DNA of 64,000 nucleotides from an uncultured Pelagibacteraceae bacterium (GTDB lineage Bacteria; Pseudomonadota; Alphaproteobacteria; Pelagibacterales; Pelagibacteraceae). The stretch is taken from the NCBI GenBank assembly GCA_902555585.1, contig CACDSY010000002.1, positions 62,001 through 126,000 on the forward strand. The letters are read 5' to 3'. Position 1 is the first letter of the stretch, and each line of letters opens with the position of its first letter. This document shows positions 31,238-39,339 of this stretch, in pieces. The translations under genes were made by a program, and so were the position numbers. Under the pieces are notes generated by a model. The model ran no database searches. It was not told the origin of the DNA and saw only the letters and a list, made by a program, of their open reading frames with translations.

Positions 31238-32920
31238 TTAAACAGTTTTGACAGTCGTTCTTTTGATTATTATGTACTGTTGTGCCATTGTTAATATGTT
31301 ATTTATAGTCCAGTAAATAACTAGTCCTGCTGGGAAAGGAGCTAATATTACAGTTAAAAATAATGGGAAAAACATAAATATCTTTGCTTGAACAGGATCG
31401 GGAGGCGTTGGATTTAGTTTTTGCTGCATCCACATTGAAACACCCATTAAGCATGGCCATACACCTATTAGCAAAAAAGAGGGGGGATCCCATGGAATTA
31501 GTCCAAATAAATTAAATATTGATGTGGGATCTCTTTCACTTAAATCTTTTATCCAACCAAAAAATGGCTGATGCCTCATCTCAATTGTTACAAACAAAAC
31601 TTTATAAATTGCAAAGAAAAAAGGTATCTGTATAAAAATTGGAAGACACCCACTTATTGGATTAACTTTTTCTCTTTTGTATAACGCCATCATCTCTTGT
31701 TGGAGTTTCATTTTATCTTCTTTATGCAACTCTTTTAGTCTTGTCATTTCTGGCTGAAGAACTTTCATTTTAGCCATTGATCTAAATGAGTAATTTGCAA
31801 GTGGAAAAAATGCTAATCTTATGCAAGCGGTTATCATTATAATTGCTATTCCAAAATTGCCAGCTAGATTAAAGAAATATTGAATTGCAAAGAATAAAGG
31901 TTTTACAATGAAGTAAAACCATCCCCAATCTATTGCTAAATCAAACTTATTAATATTTTCACTTTCAGCATATCCATCAATAACGTTTACTTCTTTTGCT
32001 GCAATTATTACCCTAATTGAGTTACTTTTTGTCTCGTTTGCACCAACTTCAGTTGCATTAGTCTCTATAAAATTTGCTCTGAACTTATTTTTGTAATCAA
32101 AATCAGATCTAAAACTTTTATCTTTTTCGGGTATAAGACTAGTAAGCCAATACTTATCAGTTATGCCCAGCCATCCAGATTGTGCATTCTTGGAATATTT
32201 TTTTTCTTCAATATCATCATAATCTTCCTCAACTAATTGATCATCAAAAACTCCAATTAAACCCTCGTGCAAAATATAAAAATTAGTTACATCAGGGGCT
32301 ACATTTCTAATAATTTGTCCATATGGATAAAAATTATAAGTTTTATCCGAATTATTAATTATCGTTTGTTTGATGTTAAAAAGATATTGTTTATCTAAAC
32401 TTATTTCTTTTACAAATTTAATATTCTGATTATTAGTCCAACTTAATTTTACTGGGTAATTTGGTGTAAGTTTGTTATTCCCCTCAATATTCCATTGAGA
32501 TTTTGAATTTGGTAAGTCAATATTTTTACTAGTTGTTGCCCAACCAGTTTCAACATAATATCCATTATTCGACTGTTTAGGATTTAATAAGATTACATTA
32601 TCATCTCCATTTAAAGTATTTGTATAATTTTTAAAAGTTAAGTCGTCTATTGAAGACCCAATTAATGAAATTGAGCCACTAATTTTGTCATTTTCAAAAA
32701 GAACTCTTTCATTTTCTTTTAAAGCATCATTTCTAGATATTTTAATTGTTTCTTCGTCCTGAACTAATGATGGTGCATCCGTTGAAGAATTTTCACTGGT
32801 AATATTTTTGTCATTTGAAATACCTTTTTGGTCTACTACTGCTGGAGCAAAAAATAGACTATAAAGTATTATTACTGCTGCACTCAGAGATATTGCAGCA
32901 ATTACATTTTTTGTATCCAT
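31238..32920 (-). CDS. yidC: Membrane protein insertase YidC
   Basis: Inserts and folds inner-membrane proteins alone or with SecYEG. At 560 residues it has the proteobacterial form: an N-terminal anchor, a large periplasmic P1 domain (about 60-330), then five membrane helices with the conserved FAIQYFFNLAGNFGIAIIM region, the cytoplasmic hairpin KMKVLQPEMTRLKE and NPISGCLPIFIQIPFFFA. It is part of the rpmH-rnpA-yidD-yidC cluster, all on the minus strand. Confidence 0.96.
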   Translation of the reverse strand: MDTKNVIAAISLSAAVIILYSLFFAPAVVDQKGISNDKNITSENSSTDAPSLVQDEETIKISRNDALKENERVLFENDKISGSISLIGSSIDDLTFKNYTNTLNGDDNVILLNPKQSNNGYYVETGWATTSKNIDLPNSKSQWNIEGNNKLTPNYPVKLSWTNNQNIKFVKEISLDKQYLFNIKQTIINNSDKTYNFYPYGQIIRNVAPDVTNFYILHEGLIGVFDDQLVEEDYDDIEEKKYSKNAQSGWLGITDKYWLTSLIPEKDKSFRSDFDYKNKFRANFIETNATEVGANETKSNSIRVIIAAKEVNVIDGYAESENINKFDLAIDWGWFYFIVKPLFFAIQYFFNLAGNFGIAIIMITACIRLAFFPLANYSFRSMAKMKVLQPEMTRLKELHKEDKMKLQQEMMALYKREKVNPISGCLPIFIQIPFFFAIYKVLFVTIEMRHQPFFGWIKDLSERDPTSIFNLFGLIPWDPPSFLLIGVWPCLMGVSMWMQQKLNPTPPDPVQAKIFMFFPLFLTVILAPFPAGLVIYWTINNILTMAQQYIIIKRTTVKTV

Positions 32921-32923
32921 AAA

Positions 32924-33166
32924 TTACTTTTTCTTTTTAACTGGATCAAATCCCTCTCCACCACCCAAAATTTTTATCGGATGACAACTAAGTATTCTTT
33001 TAAATCCATTAATACTTCCTTTTAAAATTCCATTCTCTTTTATGTTTTCAATAAAATAATCAGAACATGTTGGAAGATATCTGCAATTATTACCTAGATA
33101 CGGAGATATAAGTATTTGATAAAACCTTATAATCTTGATCATTAAAAATTTAATAAAATTGGTCAT
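32924..33166 (-). CDS. yidD: Membrane protein insertion efficiency factor YidD
   Basis: An 80-residue member of the YidD family, which assists YidC. The diagnostic pattern CRYLPTCSDYFIE is followed by GSINGFKRILSCHP and GGGEGFDPV. The amphipathic N-terminus suggests peripheral membrane attachment. It overlaps rnpA by 4 bases and lies 3 bases before yidC. Confidence 0.94.
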   Translation of the reverse strand: MTNFIKFLMIKIIRFYQILISPYLGNNCRYLPTCSDYFIENIKENGILKGSINGFKRILSCHPIKILGGGEGFDPVKKKK

Positions 33167-33504
33167 TTAATTTTTTTAAAGTCTTCTAATGTCACGTTTT
33201 TTATTGTTTCATAAGAATCTTTGCTTACAGATATTCTTGCAATCAATAAGTAACAGTAATTAAAATTAATGTTAATTGATTTTACAGCTTCGTTCATAAT
33301 ATTTCTTAGTCTTCTTTTAATTCTGTTTCTTATTACTGCATTTCCAATTTTTTTTTTGGCTACAAAACTTATATTTAATCTATTATTATTTTTATCAGAA
33401 AGTTTTTTAAAGAAAATTGTTAAGTATTTGTTAGAAATTTTTTTTCCGCTCAAAATAGACTTAAAATCCTCATTTTTAGAAAGACTAACAATCTTGTTTT
33501 TCAT
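33163..33504 (-). CDS. rnpA: Ribonuclease P protein component
   Basis: Protein subunit of RNase P, which matures tRNA 5' ends. It has 113 residues with the RNA-binding signature AVIRNRIKRRLRNIM and an N-terminal LSKNEDFKSIL stretch typical of RnpA. The ATG shares a base with the rpmH stop. The RNA subunit gene is not in this window. Confidence 0.93.
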   Translation of the reverse strand: MKNKIVSLSKNEDFKSILSGKKISNKYLTIFFKKLSDKNNNRLNISFVAKKKIGNAVIRNRIKRRLRNIMNEAVKSININFNYCYLLIARISVSKDSYETIKNVTLEDFKKIK

Positions 33505-33641
33505 TAAGCGTTTGTTAATTTTTTTCTTCCTTTAGCTCTTCTTCTTTTTAATACTTTTCTTCCACCCTTTGTCTTTTTTTTAGCTCTAAAGCCAACAGCC
33601 TTTTTTCTTTTTCTATTACTTGGTTGATATGTACGTTTCAT
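33504..33641 (-). CDS. rpmH: 50S ribosomal protein L34
   Basis: A 45-codon gene read directly from the minus strand. It begins [20 protein letters not shown] and ends with [20 protein letters not shown], matching the near-invariant L34 pattern. The TAA stop overlaps the rnpA start by one base, the universal rpmH-rnpA junction. It is the promoter-proximal gene of the rpmH-rnpA-yidD-yidC cluster; the 82 bases upstream (33642-33723) separate it from a divergent membrane-protein gene and must hold the promoters. Confidence 0.96.
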   Translation of the reverse strand: MKRTYQPSNRKRKKAVGFRAKKKTKGGRKVLKRRRAKGRKKLTNA

Positions 33642-33723
33642 TGTTGTTAAATTAATGTTAAATTTCGGTAGTTATACAAATATATATATATAAGTACAGT
33701 GATTTTTAATAAGTTAAAAATCA

Positions 33724-34443
33724 ATGAATAGAGAAAAAAAAATTAAACTATTTTTAGGCTCTGCCTACATTTTGATAGTATGTATTTTTTTATTGATTTT
33801 TTTTAACAACTTTTCCTTTCAGGATTTCTCAAGTTATGAATTAATAAGAGAAAATAGAGAAGTTTTAGAGAATATTAAAAATAGTAATATTTTTTTATCA
33901 AGTATTATTTTTTTAATAGGTACCATAGTCTGGGTCCTCTTATTAGGCTTTGGATCACCAGTATTTCTAGTTGGCGGTTTTATTTTTGGTAAGTGGTTAG
34001 GAACTTTACTAGTAGTTTTTGGATTATCTATTGGTGCAACATTTCTTTATATTTTTGCAAACTATTTTTTAAAAGATTTGGTTGAGGAAAAATTTTCATC
34101 TCGTTTTAGCAATTTAACTGAGAAGTTTAAAAAGAATGAGTTTGTTTTTTTTCTAATCTATAGATTTGTAGGTGGCATTCCTTTTTTCATTTCAAATATT
34201 TTACCGACAATATTTAATGTTAAGGTTAGAAATTTCTTTCTAGGATCAATAATTGGTATGACCCCACAATTATTTGTTGGAGCATCTCTCGGCGCTGGTT
34301 TGAGTAAGATATTAGAGGAAAATTCTGAGGTACCAAGTATTTTAGAATTAATTTTTTCTCCTGATATTTATTTACCAATTCTGGGAATTGTAATTTTAGT
34401 TATATTAGGACTTTTGTTAAAAAAAAAATTTTATGCAAAATAA
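33724..34443 (+). CDS. TVP38/TMEM64 (DedA-like, VTT domain) membrane protein
   Basis: A 239-residue protein with about five to six membrane segments. The VTT/SNARE-associated domain shows FGSPVFLVGGFIFGKWLG, the glycine-rich FVGGIPFFISNILP re-entrant region and GMTPQLFVGASLGAGLS. Members are linked to lipid scrambling or undecaprenyl-phosphate and phospholipid translocation. The gene ends 3 bases before the convergent tRNA-Thr. Confidence 0.88.
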   Translation: MNREKKIKLFLGSAYILIVCIFLLIFFNNFSFQDFSSYELIRENREVLENIKNSNIFLSSIIFLIGTIVWVLLLGFGSPVFLVGGFIFGKWLGTLLVVFGLSIGATFLYIFANYFLKDLVEEKFSSRFSNLTEKFKKNEFVFFLIYRFVGGIPFFISNILPTIFNVKVRNFFLGSIIGMTPQLFVGASLGAGLSKILEENSEVPSILELIFSPDIYLPILGIVILVILGLLLKKKFYAK

Positions 34444-34446
34444 CAA

Positions 34447-34520
34447 TGGTGCCCCCATCCAGAATTGAACTGGAAACTCATCCTTACCATGGATGTGTTA
34501 TACCATTTAACTATAGGGGC
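34447..34520 (-). tRNA. tRNA-Thr (anticodon GGT)
   Basis: On the minus strand, 74 nt. The acceptor stem GCCCCTA pairs with TGGGGGC, the anticodon stem CATCC/GGATG encloses loop ATGGTAA reading GGT, the T-arm is CCAG-TTCAATT-CTGG, the discriminator is A and CCA is encoded. It reads ACC/ACU codons and is a substrate of the ThrS encoded at 4187. Confidence 0.95.
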
Positions 34521-34614
34521 AATATTTACTTAAATTAGTGTATAAATTTAATTTTTTCAAATTATTGCCTTAATTTTTTTTTAAAATACGTTATATCTAT
34601 TTGAGGAAAATGTT

Positions 34615-34812
34615 ATGGGAATTCACTACACATATGGAGCTAATAAAAATGCAAAGCTCATGGAAAAAAAAGCTAAAAGAGAAAAAAAGCTTGCAGAAAA
34701 AAGAGCAAAAAAACAGGTGAAAACTGGCCCAGTAAAAATTGAAGAAGACAAAACAATTCCTCTTGATCAGGTTATAACGCTTGACCATCTTACAAATCCT
34801 GACAAAAAATAA
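34615..34812 (+). CDS. Small lysine-rich protein, unrecognised
   Basis: 65 residues. The N-terminus MGIHYTYGANKNAK is followed by a highly basic helix (EKKAKREKKLAEKRAKKQVK) and an acidic tail. It is preceded by a plausible ribosome-binding site (gaggaaa, about 8 bases before ATG). I do not recognise a family. The basic helix suggests RNA or ribosome binding. It leads a run of tightly packed genes: next tiny basic protein, dcd, murA. Confidence 0.6.
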   Translation: MGIHYTYGANKNAKLMEKKAKREKKLAEKRAKKQVKTGPVKIEEDKTIPLDQVITLDHLTNPDKK

Positions 34813-34815
34813 ATA

Positions 34816-34920
34816 ATGAGTTCAAAAAAGAATAATTTTAGTAAACTTGAACTTGCCTTAAGAAAAAATTTAAAAAAAAGAAAAGAATTCCAAAAAAAAA
34901 CAAAGAAAAAAAATAAATAA
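34816..34920 (+). CDS. Tiny basic protein (34 residues), unrecognised
   Basis: A 35-codon frame, ATG at 34816 and TAA at 34918-34920, starting [20 protein letters not shown] and ending in a lysine run. The stop shares its last base with the dcd ATG and its start lies 3 bases after the previous stop, so the packing argues for a real gene. The composition is so A-rich that chance cannot be excluded. No family recognised. Confidence 0.45.
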   Translation: MSSKKNNFSKLELALRKNLKKRKEFQKKTKKKNK

Positions 34921-35474
34921 TGTCGGTCCAATCTGATAAGTGGATTATACAAATGGCCAGAGACAATGATATGATCTCTCCTTTTGAAGATAAACAAGTT
35001 AGGGGAGACAAAATATCATTTGGTGTATCATCGTATGGCTATGATGCGAGAGTTTCTGATGAATTTAAAATTTTTACCAACGTAAATTCTGAAATAGTAG
35101 ATCCAAAAAACTTTAAATCCTCAAATTTTATTACTAAAAACTCATCTGAATGCATAATACCACCCAATTCATTCGTATTAGCAAGGACTGTAGAATATTT
35201 TAAGATACCTAAAAATGTTTTAGTTATTTGTTTAGGAAAATCCACATATGCTAGATGTGGAATAATTGTCAACGTTACACCTCTTGAACCAGGCTGGGAG
35301 GGACATGTGACATTAGAATTTTCCAATACAACTCCATTACCAGCAAAAATTTATGCCAATGAAGGTGTTGCTCAATTTGTTTTTATTAAGGGCAATGAAG
35401 ATCCAGCTGTTTCATATGCAGATAGAAATGGTAAATACCAAGGTCAAAAGGGAGTTACACTTCCAAAAATATAA
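34920..35474 (+). CDS. dcd: dCTP deaminase
   Basis: Deaminates dCTP to dUTP for thymidylate synthesis. The 184 residues match the longer proteobacterial form. Diagnostic motifs are [23 protein letters not shown] with the PPNSF nucleotide loop, [10 protein letters not shown] and [18 protein letters not shown], which holds the catalytic glutamate. It starts on the stop of a tiny basic gene and is 2 bases before murA. Confidence 0.95.
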   Translation: MSVQSDKWIIQMARDNDMISPFEDKQVRGDKISFGVSSYGYDARVSDEFKIFTNVNSEIVDPKNFKSSNFITKNSSECIIPPNSFVLARTVEYFKIPKNVLVICLGKSTYARCGIIVNVTPLEPGWEGHVTLEFSNTTPLPAKIYANEGVAQFVFIKGNEDPAVSYADRNGKYQGQKGVTLPKI

Positions 35475-35476
35475 AA

Positions 35477-36739
35477 ATGGACAAATTTATTGTTAAGGGT
35501 CCTTGTAAAATAAAGGGCGAAATTTCAATTTCAGGCTCAAAAAATGCTGCCTTACCAATTTTGGCATCGACAATTTTATTCGAAAAAGAAGTCATAGTAA
35601 AAAATTTACCTCGTGTGAAAGACATTGATACAATGATAAATCTTTTAAAATCTCTTGGTTCAGAAATAAAATTTAATAAAAATAGAAAAATTGTTAAAAT
35701 AACAAAAAAAAAAAAGCAAAATTTTTTTGCATCATATTCACTTGTTAGAACAATGAGAGCTGGAATATTAGTTCTAGGAGCACTTGTTGCCAAACATCAA
35801 AAGTCTATTACTTCTTTACCTGGTGGCTGCCTTATAGGGGCTAGACCTGTAAATTATCATTTGAATGCGCTTAAAAAACTTGGAATGAAATATGATATTA
35901 AGAAAGGCTATATTCATGCACATACGAAAGAAAAACTCAAAGGTGCAAAAATCAGATTTTCAAAAGTTAGTGTTGGAGCAACTGAAAATACAATTATAGC
36001 TGCATGTTTAGCAAATGGAATTACTGTTCTTAGAAACTGCGCGATTGAACCAGAAATAATTGATTTAATAAATTTTTTAAAATCAGCTGGTGCTAAAATA
36101 AAATTTATAGGCAAACGTACTTTGAAGATAGAAGGCGTTAAATTTTTAGAAAGCACAAGTTATTCTGTGATGTCAGATAGAATAGAAACAGGAACTTTTT
36201 GTGTAGCAGCATGTTTAACTGGAGGTAATTTAAAAATAAATAATTTTGATCCAAAAATTATTAAAACAGAATTATCATTACTAAAAAGAGTTGGAGCAAA
36301 AATTAAAGTAGCCAAAAATCAAATCCATATATCTGGTCCAAAAAAAATCAAAAACTTAACTAATTTAGTTACTAAAGAATATCCAAACTTTCCCACAGAT
36401 TTACAAGCACAGTTTATGGTTCTACTTTGTAAGGCTAAAGGTAAAAGTTCAATAACTGAAAGTATTTTCGAAAATAGATTTATGCATGTAGCTGAATTAA
36501 GAAGATTAGGTGCTGAGATTATAATAAAAAAAAATAAGGCATTTATTTCAGGTGATACTAACTTTCAAGCTGCTGAATTAATGTCTAGTGACTTAAGAGC
36601 TTCGGTTGCATTAGTTTTAGCTGCAATAGTTGCCACAGGTTCGTCTACAATTAATAGAATTTATCACCTTGATAGAGGATATGAAAATATAGAGAATAAG
36701 CTAAGAAAAGTCGGAGTAAACATTCGACGTGTTAATTGA
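35477..36739 (+). CDS. murA: UDP-N-acetylglucosamine 1-carboxyvinyltransferase
   Basis: First committed step of peptidoglycan synthesis. At 420 residues it is full length. The N-terminus has SGSKNAALPILAS with the UDP-GlcNAc-binding lysine. The catalytic cysteine loop is LPGGCLIGARPVNYH, so the usual Cys (fosfomycin target in the family) is retained. YPNFPTDLQAQFM and LDRGYENIENKLR match the family. It is followed by a DUF2948 gene with a one-base overlap. Confidence 0.96.
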   Translation: MDKFIVKGPCKIKGEISISGSKNAALPILASTILFEKEVIVKNLPRVKDIDTMINLLKSLGSEIKFNKNRKIVKITKKKKQNFFASYSLVRTMRAGILVLGALVAKHQKSITSLPGGCLIGARPVNYHLNALKKLGMKYDIKKGYIHAHTKEKLKGAKIRFSKVSVGATENTIIAACLANGITVLRNCAIEPEIIDLINFLKSAGAKIKFIGKRTLKIEGVKFLESTSYSVMSDRIETGTFCVAACLTGGNLKINNFDPKIIKTELSLLKRVGAKIKVAKNQIHISGPKKIKNLTNLVTKEYPNFPTDLQAQFMVLLCKAKGKSSITESIFENRFMHVAELRRLGAEIIIKKNKAFISGDTNFQAAELMSSDLRASVALVLAAIVATGSSTINRIYHLDRGYENIENKLRKVGVNIRRVN

Positions 36740-37146
36740 TGGAAAATCAGTATTTAAAAAAGATAATTGCACAAACTCCTGAAGATCTACATATCATTTC
36801 AGCTTGTTGCTCTGAGGGTAAAGTTAATATTGACGATGTTAAATATTTAGCTTCTAACAAAATTTTCCTAATTTCAATAGCAAGATTTAGTAAAGAAGAG
36901 GAAAATAAAAATAAATTAATAAATAGTATTATCAAATTTGAATTTATTAATTCGTCAAAATCTAAGAATATAGACCAAAATGACACTAATCTAACATTAG
37001 AACTATTAACAATTGATATTTTTAAGAAAGGGGAGAATTTTGAAATAACTATGTTATTTTCGAAAAATAGAATTATAACTCTTGCCGCTGAAGTAATTGA
37101 AGTGACACTAGAGGATCAAAAAATAGCAAATGATAAAAATAATTAA
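36739..37146 (+). CDS. DUF2948 family protein
   Basis: 135 residues from the ATG at 36739, which overlaps the murA TGA; a TTG one codon upstream is unnecessary. It resembles the alphaproteobacterial DUF2948 proteins, which regularly sit between murA and hisD, with the conserved TPEDLHIISACCSEGKV-type start and a C-terminal ITLAAEVIEVTLED. No function is known. The 3' end overlaps hisD by 17 bases. Placement rests partly on this context. Confidence 0.78.
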   Translation: MENQYLKKIIAQTPEDLHIISACCSEGKVNIDDVKYLASNKIFLISIARFSKEEENKNKLINSIIKFEFINSSKSKNIDQNDTNLTLELLTIDIFKKGENFEITMLFSKNRIITLAAEVIEVTLEDQKIANDKNN

Positions 37147-38395
37147 TTGTAATAAAAAAAATTACTTAAATATTTTAACAAAATTTTTAGATCTAAGAAG
37201 GTCTGAAAAAAGAAATGAAAATAAAATAATATCTAAAATTTTAAAAGATATTAAGAACAATAAAAATAAAAGTCTCTTAAAATATGAGAAAAAATTTAGT
37301 AAAAATAGTCAAATTAAGCCAGGTATTAAGCAAATTAATAAGGCAATTAAATCTTTAGATCCAAAAATTAAAAGAGCTATAGATTTTGCTTATAAACGTA
37401 TACTCAAATTTCATACTGCACAAAAAACTAAAGACATTTTTTATAAAGATAATTTAAATAATAAAATAGAATATAAATACGTACCAATTCAATCTATCGG
37501 CATTTATGTTCCAGCAAATTTACCATCAACTTTGTTGATGAATGCTATTCCAGCAAAAATAGCAGGTGTAAAAAGAATTGTACTAGCAAATCCAAAAAAT
37601 AATGGAAAATTAAATCCTGCAGTTTTATATGCAGCAAAAAAATTAGGAATTAATGAAATTTATTCAATGGGAGGTGCACAAGCTATAGGTAGTTTGGCTT
37701 ATATTCAAAAAGTAAATAAAATTGTTGGACCAGGTAATATCTTTGTTGCTGGTGCTAAAAGACAAGTTTTTGGAGATGTAGGTATTGAAGGAATGATTGC
37801 AGGCCCGTCTGAAATAACAATATTAGCAGATAGCAAAACTAATTTAAATGAAGTCACCACATCTATGATTGGTCAGGCAGAACACGACTCAAATTCACAA
37901 TGCATATTAATCACCAAGGATTTAAATTTGATTAAAAAATTTAAAAAAGATTTAGAATTAAAATTAAAACAGATACCAAGGCAAAGTATTGCTACTAAAA
38001 GTATAAAAAGTAATGGACTAATTTTAAAAGTATATAATGATAGACAAATTATTGATGCAATCAATGAGATAGCTCCTGAACACTTAGAAATAAATGTTGG
38101 CAATTATAAAAAGTATAAAAATAAAATTGTTAATGCTGGAAGTATTTGTATAGGAAAATATTCTCCTATGGCACTAAGCGACTATGCAGTTGGGACAAAT
38201 CATGTATTACCAACTAATGCATCAGCTAAATTTTCATCAGGGTTAAGTTTAAGTGAATTTTATAAAAAAATTAGCCTTATAACTCTTTCAAAAAAAGGTG
38301 TTGAGAAAATAGGAGAATACGCTACACATCTCGCTGAGTATGAAGAATTAAAAGGTCATGCTTTGAGTATAAAATCTAGAATAAATAAGGAGTAA
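37130..38395 (+). CDS. hisD: Histidinol dehydrogenase
   Basis: Oxidises L-histidinol to histidine in two NAD-dependent steps. The 421 residues show GIYVPANLPSTLLMNAIPA, VGPGNIFVAGAKR, GPSEITILAD, the zinc-ligand region GQAEHDSNSQC and the catalytic pair in APEHLEI. The length is slightly below the E. coli enzyme but complete. Histidine genes hisZ and hisG lie 2.3 kb downstream. Confidence 0.96.
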   Translation: MIKIINCNKKNYLNILTKFLDLRRSEKRNENKIISKILKDIKNNKNKSLLKYEKKFSKNSQIKPGIKQINKAIKSLDPKIKRAIDFAYKRILKFHTAQKTKDIFYKDNLNNKIEYKYVPIQSIGIYVPANLPSTLLMNAIPAKIAGVKRIVLANPKNNGKLNPAVLYAAKKLGINEIYSMGGAQAIGSLAYIQKVNKIVGPGNIFVAGAKRQVFGDVGIEGMIAGPSEITILADSKTNLNEVTTSMIGQAEHDSNSQCILITKDLNLIKKFKKDLELKLKQIPRQSIATKSIKSNGLILKVYNDRQIIDAINEIAPEHLEINVGNYKKYKNKIVNAGSICIGKYSPMALSDYAVGTNHVLPTNASAKFSSGLSLSEFYKKISLITLSKKGVEKIGEYATHLAEYEELKGHALSIKSRINKE

Positions 38396-38401
38396 CAAAA
38401 T

Positions 38402-38617
38402 TTGTCGAAACAAGATTTATTGGAATTTAAAGGTAAAGTAATCGATTTATTACCTAATGCCATGTTCCGAGTAAAGCTTGAAAATAATCATATTGTTACA
38501 GCTCACACAGCTGGAAAGTTGAGGAAGAATAGGATTAGAGTCCTTCAAGGTGATAATGTAACAGTGGAAGTAACACCTTATGATTTGACAAAAGGAAGAA
38601 TTATTTTTAGGTTTTAA
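38402..38617 (+). CDS. infA: Translation initiation factor IF-1
   Basis: Binds the 30S A site during initiation. The 71 residues form one S1/OB fold with [18 protein letters not shown] and [17 protein letters not shown]. The start is TTG at 38402. It is chosen because it gives the standard N-terminus MSKQDLLEF and lies 9 bases after AAGGAG (38387-38392), a rare clear Shine-Dalgarno in this window that overlaps the hisD end. A tRNA-Phe begins 5 bases after the stop. Confidence 0.95.
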   Translation: MSKQDLLEFKGKVIDLLPNAMFRVKLENNHIVTAHTAGKLRKNRIRVLQGDNVTVEVTPYDLTKGRIIFRF

Positions 38618-38622
38618 ATAAT

Positions 38623-38698
38623 GGCTTCGTAGCTCAGTTGGTAGAGCAGAGCCCTGAAAAGGCTTGTGTCGCTGGTTCGAGTCCCGCCGAAGCCACCA
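38623..38698 (+). tRNA. tRNA-Phe (anticodon GAA)
   Basis: 76 nt; acceptor GGCTTCG pairs perfectly with CGAAGCC, D-arm AGCTCAGTTGGTAGAGC, anticodon loop CTGAAAA reading GAA, T-loop GGTTCGAGTCC, discriminator A and encoded CCA. It is so close to infA that it is probably cut from an infA transcript. Confidence 0.97.
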
Positions 38699-38712
38699 TT
38701 TTAGAAATAAAA

Positions 38713-38735
38713 CCTTGCAGCAAAAATGCTTGCAT
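38713..38735 (+). promoter_or_regulatory. Short hairpin between tRNA-Phe and the cold-shock gene
   Basis: The sequence TTGCAGCAAAAATGCTTGCA can fold as TGCA-GCA, loop AAAA, TGC-T-TGCA with one bulged T. It may end the infA-tRNA-Phe transcript or lie in the 118-base leader of the cold-shock gene. There is no following T-run, so a terminator role is weak. Confidence 0.3.
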
Positions 38736-38816
38736 TCAATTTTAAAATCTAATAATTATCCCGCTAGCTGAAGTTTAGCTAAGTTTAATATAATAAAGAA
38801 AGAGTAAAAGAAAAGT

Positions 38817-39029
38817 ATGAGTACATTAAAAGGAAAAGTAAAGTGGTTCAACGGTAAGAAGGGCTACGGGTTTATAGAAAGAGAAGACGGAGAAAAAGAT
38901 TGTTTCGTTCATGCAAGCGCAGTTCGTGAAGCAGGACTTCGTTTTTTGAATGAGAACGACGCTGTAGAATTTGAAATTCAGGATGGAGACAAAGGTCCAA
39001 GCGCAGTGAATTTAAAGAAAACTTCTTAA
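38817..39029 (+). CDS. Cold-shock domain protein (CspA family)
   Basis: A 70-residue single cold-shock domain. RNP1 is KGYGFI and RNP2 is CFVHASAV, preceded by [10 protein letters not shown]. It acts as a single-stranded nucleic acid chaperone. GC-richer codons than its neighbours suggest high expression. It stands alone with long flanks for this genome (118 bases upstream, about 230 downstream, with inverted repeats), consistent with post-transcriptional control of its mRNA. Confidence 0.94.
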   Translation: MSTLKGKVKWFNGKKGYGFIEREDGEKDCFVHASAVREAGLRFLNENDAVEFEIQDGDKGPSAVNLKKTS

Positions 39030-39049
39030 AATTTATTTCATTTAAAATT

Positions 39050-39096
39050 TTGTATAGGAATAAAAGTAGGTAAACCCTATGAATATTCCTATACAA
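39050..39096 (+). repeat. 13-bp perfect inverted repeat downstream of the cold-shock gene
   Basis: TTGTATAGGAATA at 39050-39062 is the exact reverse complement of 39084-39096. The 21-base loop between can itself pair GTAGG with CCTAT. It begins 21 bases after the cold-shock stop codon. It lacks a T-run after the stem, so it may be an mRNA-stabilising 3' structure, a processing site or a protein-binding palindrome instead of a simple terminator. Confidence 0.7.
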
Positions 39097-39105
39097 TACA
39101 TACTT

Positions 39106-39125
39106 GCATTTTAAGTCTAAAATGC
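39106..39125 (+). repeat. 8-bp inverted repeat (hairpin) between csp and tRNA-His
   Basis: GCATTTTA and TAAAATGC form a perfect 8-bp stem with loop AGTC. It lies ten bases after the larger inverted repeat. A third weak stem, GCTGGC/GCTAGC, occurs near 39189-39205. The 39030-39260 gap therefore holds three successive hairpins and no open frame that I can support. Confidence 0.55.
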
Positions 39126-39260
39126 TATTTAACCTTCATGATTAAAAATAGTAAAATTTTAGTATCTCACAAAAGACATCATTTTCATGCTGGCTTGCAG
39201 CTAGCTATTTAACTATTTTAAAATTTAAATTTAACTCTAATTAGTATAAAACAATAATAG

Positions 39261-39335
39261 GCCCTGGTGGTGAAATGGTTATCACGAAAGTTTGTGGAAC
39301 TTTAGTTTTTGGTTCAATTCCAAGCCAGGGTACCA
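39261..39335 (+). tRNA. tRNA-His (anticodon GTG), with A73
   Basis: 75 nt; anticodon loop TTGTGGA reads GTG, T-loop GGTTCAATTCC, encoded CCA at 39333-39335. The acceptor pairs GCCCTGG with CCAGGGT (terminal G-U). The discriminator is A73 where most bacteria have C73 pairing with an extra G-1. The base before position 1 (39260) is G, but it cannot pair with A73. A73 is known for many alphaproteobacteria. It lies 4 bases before hisS. Confidence 0.95.
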
Positions 39336-39339
39336 AAAA

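Noticed and set aside
39292-39339. Longer N-terminus for HisS
   Set aside because: It would translate through the tRNA-His gene; the ATG at 39340 gives the family N-terminus.
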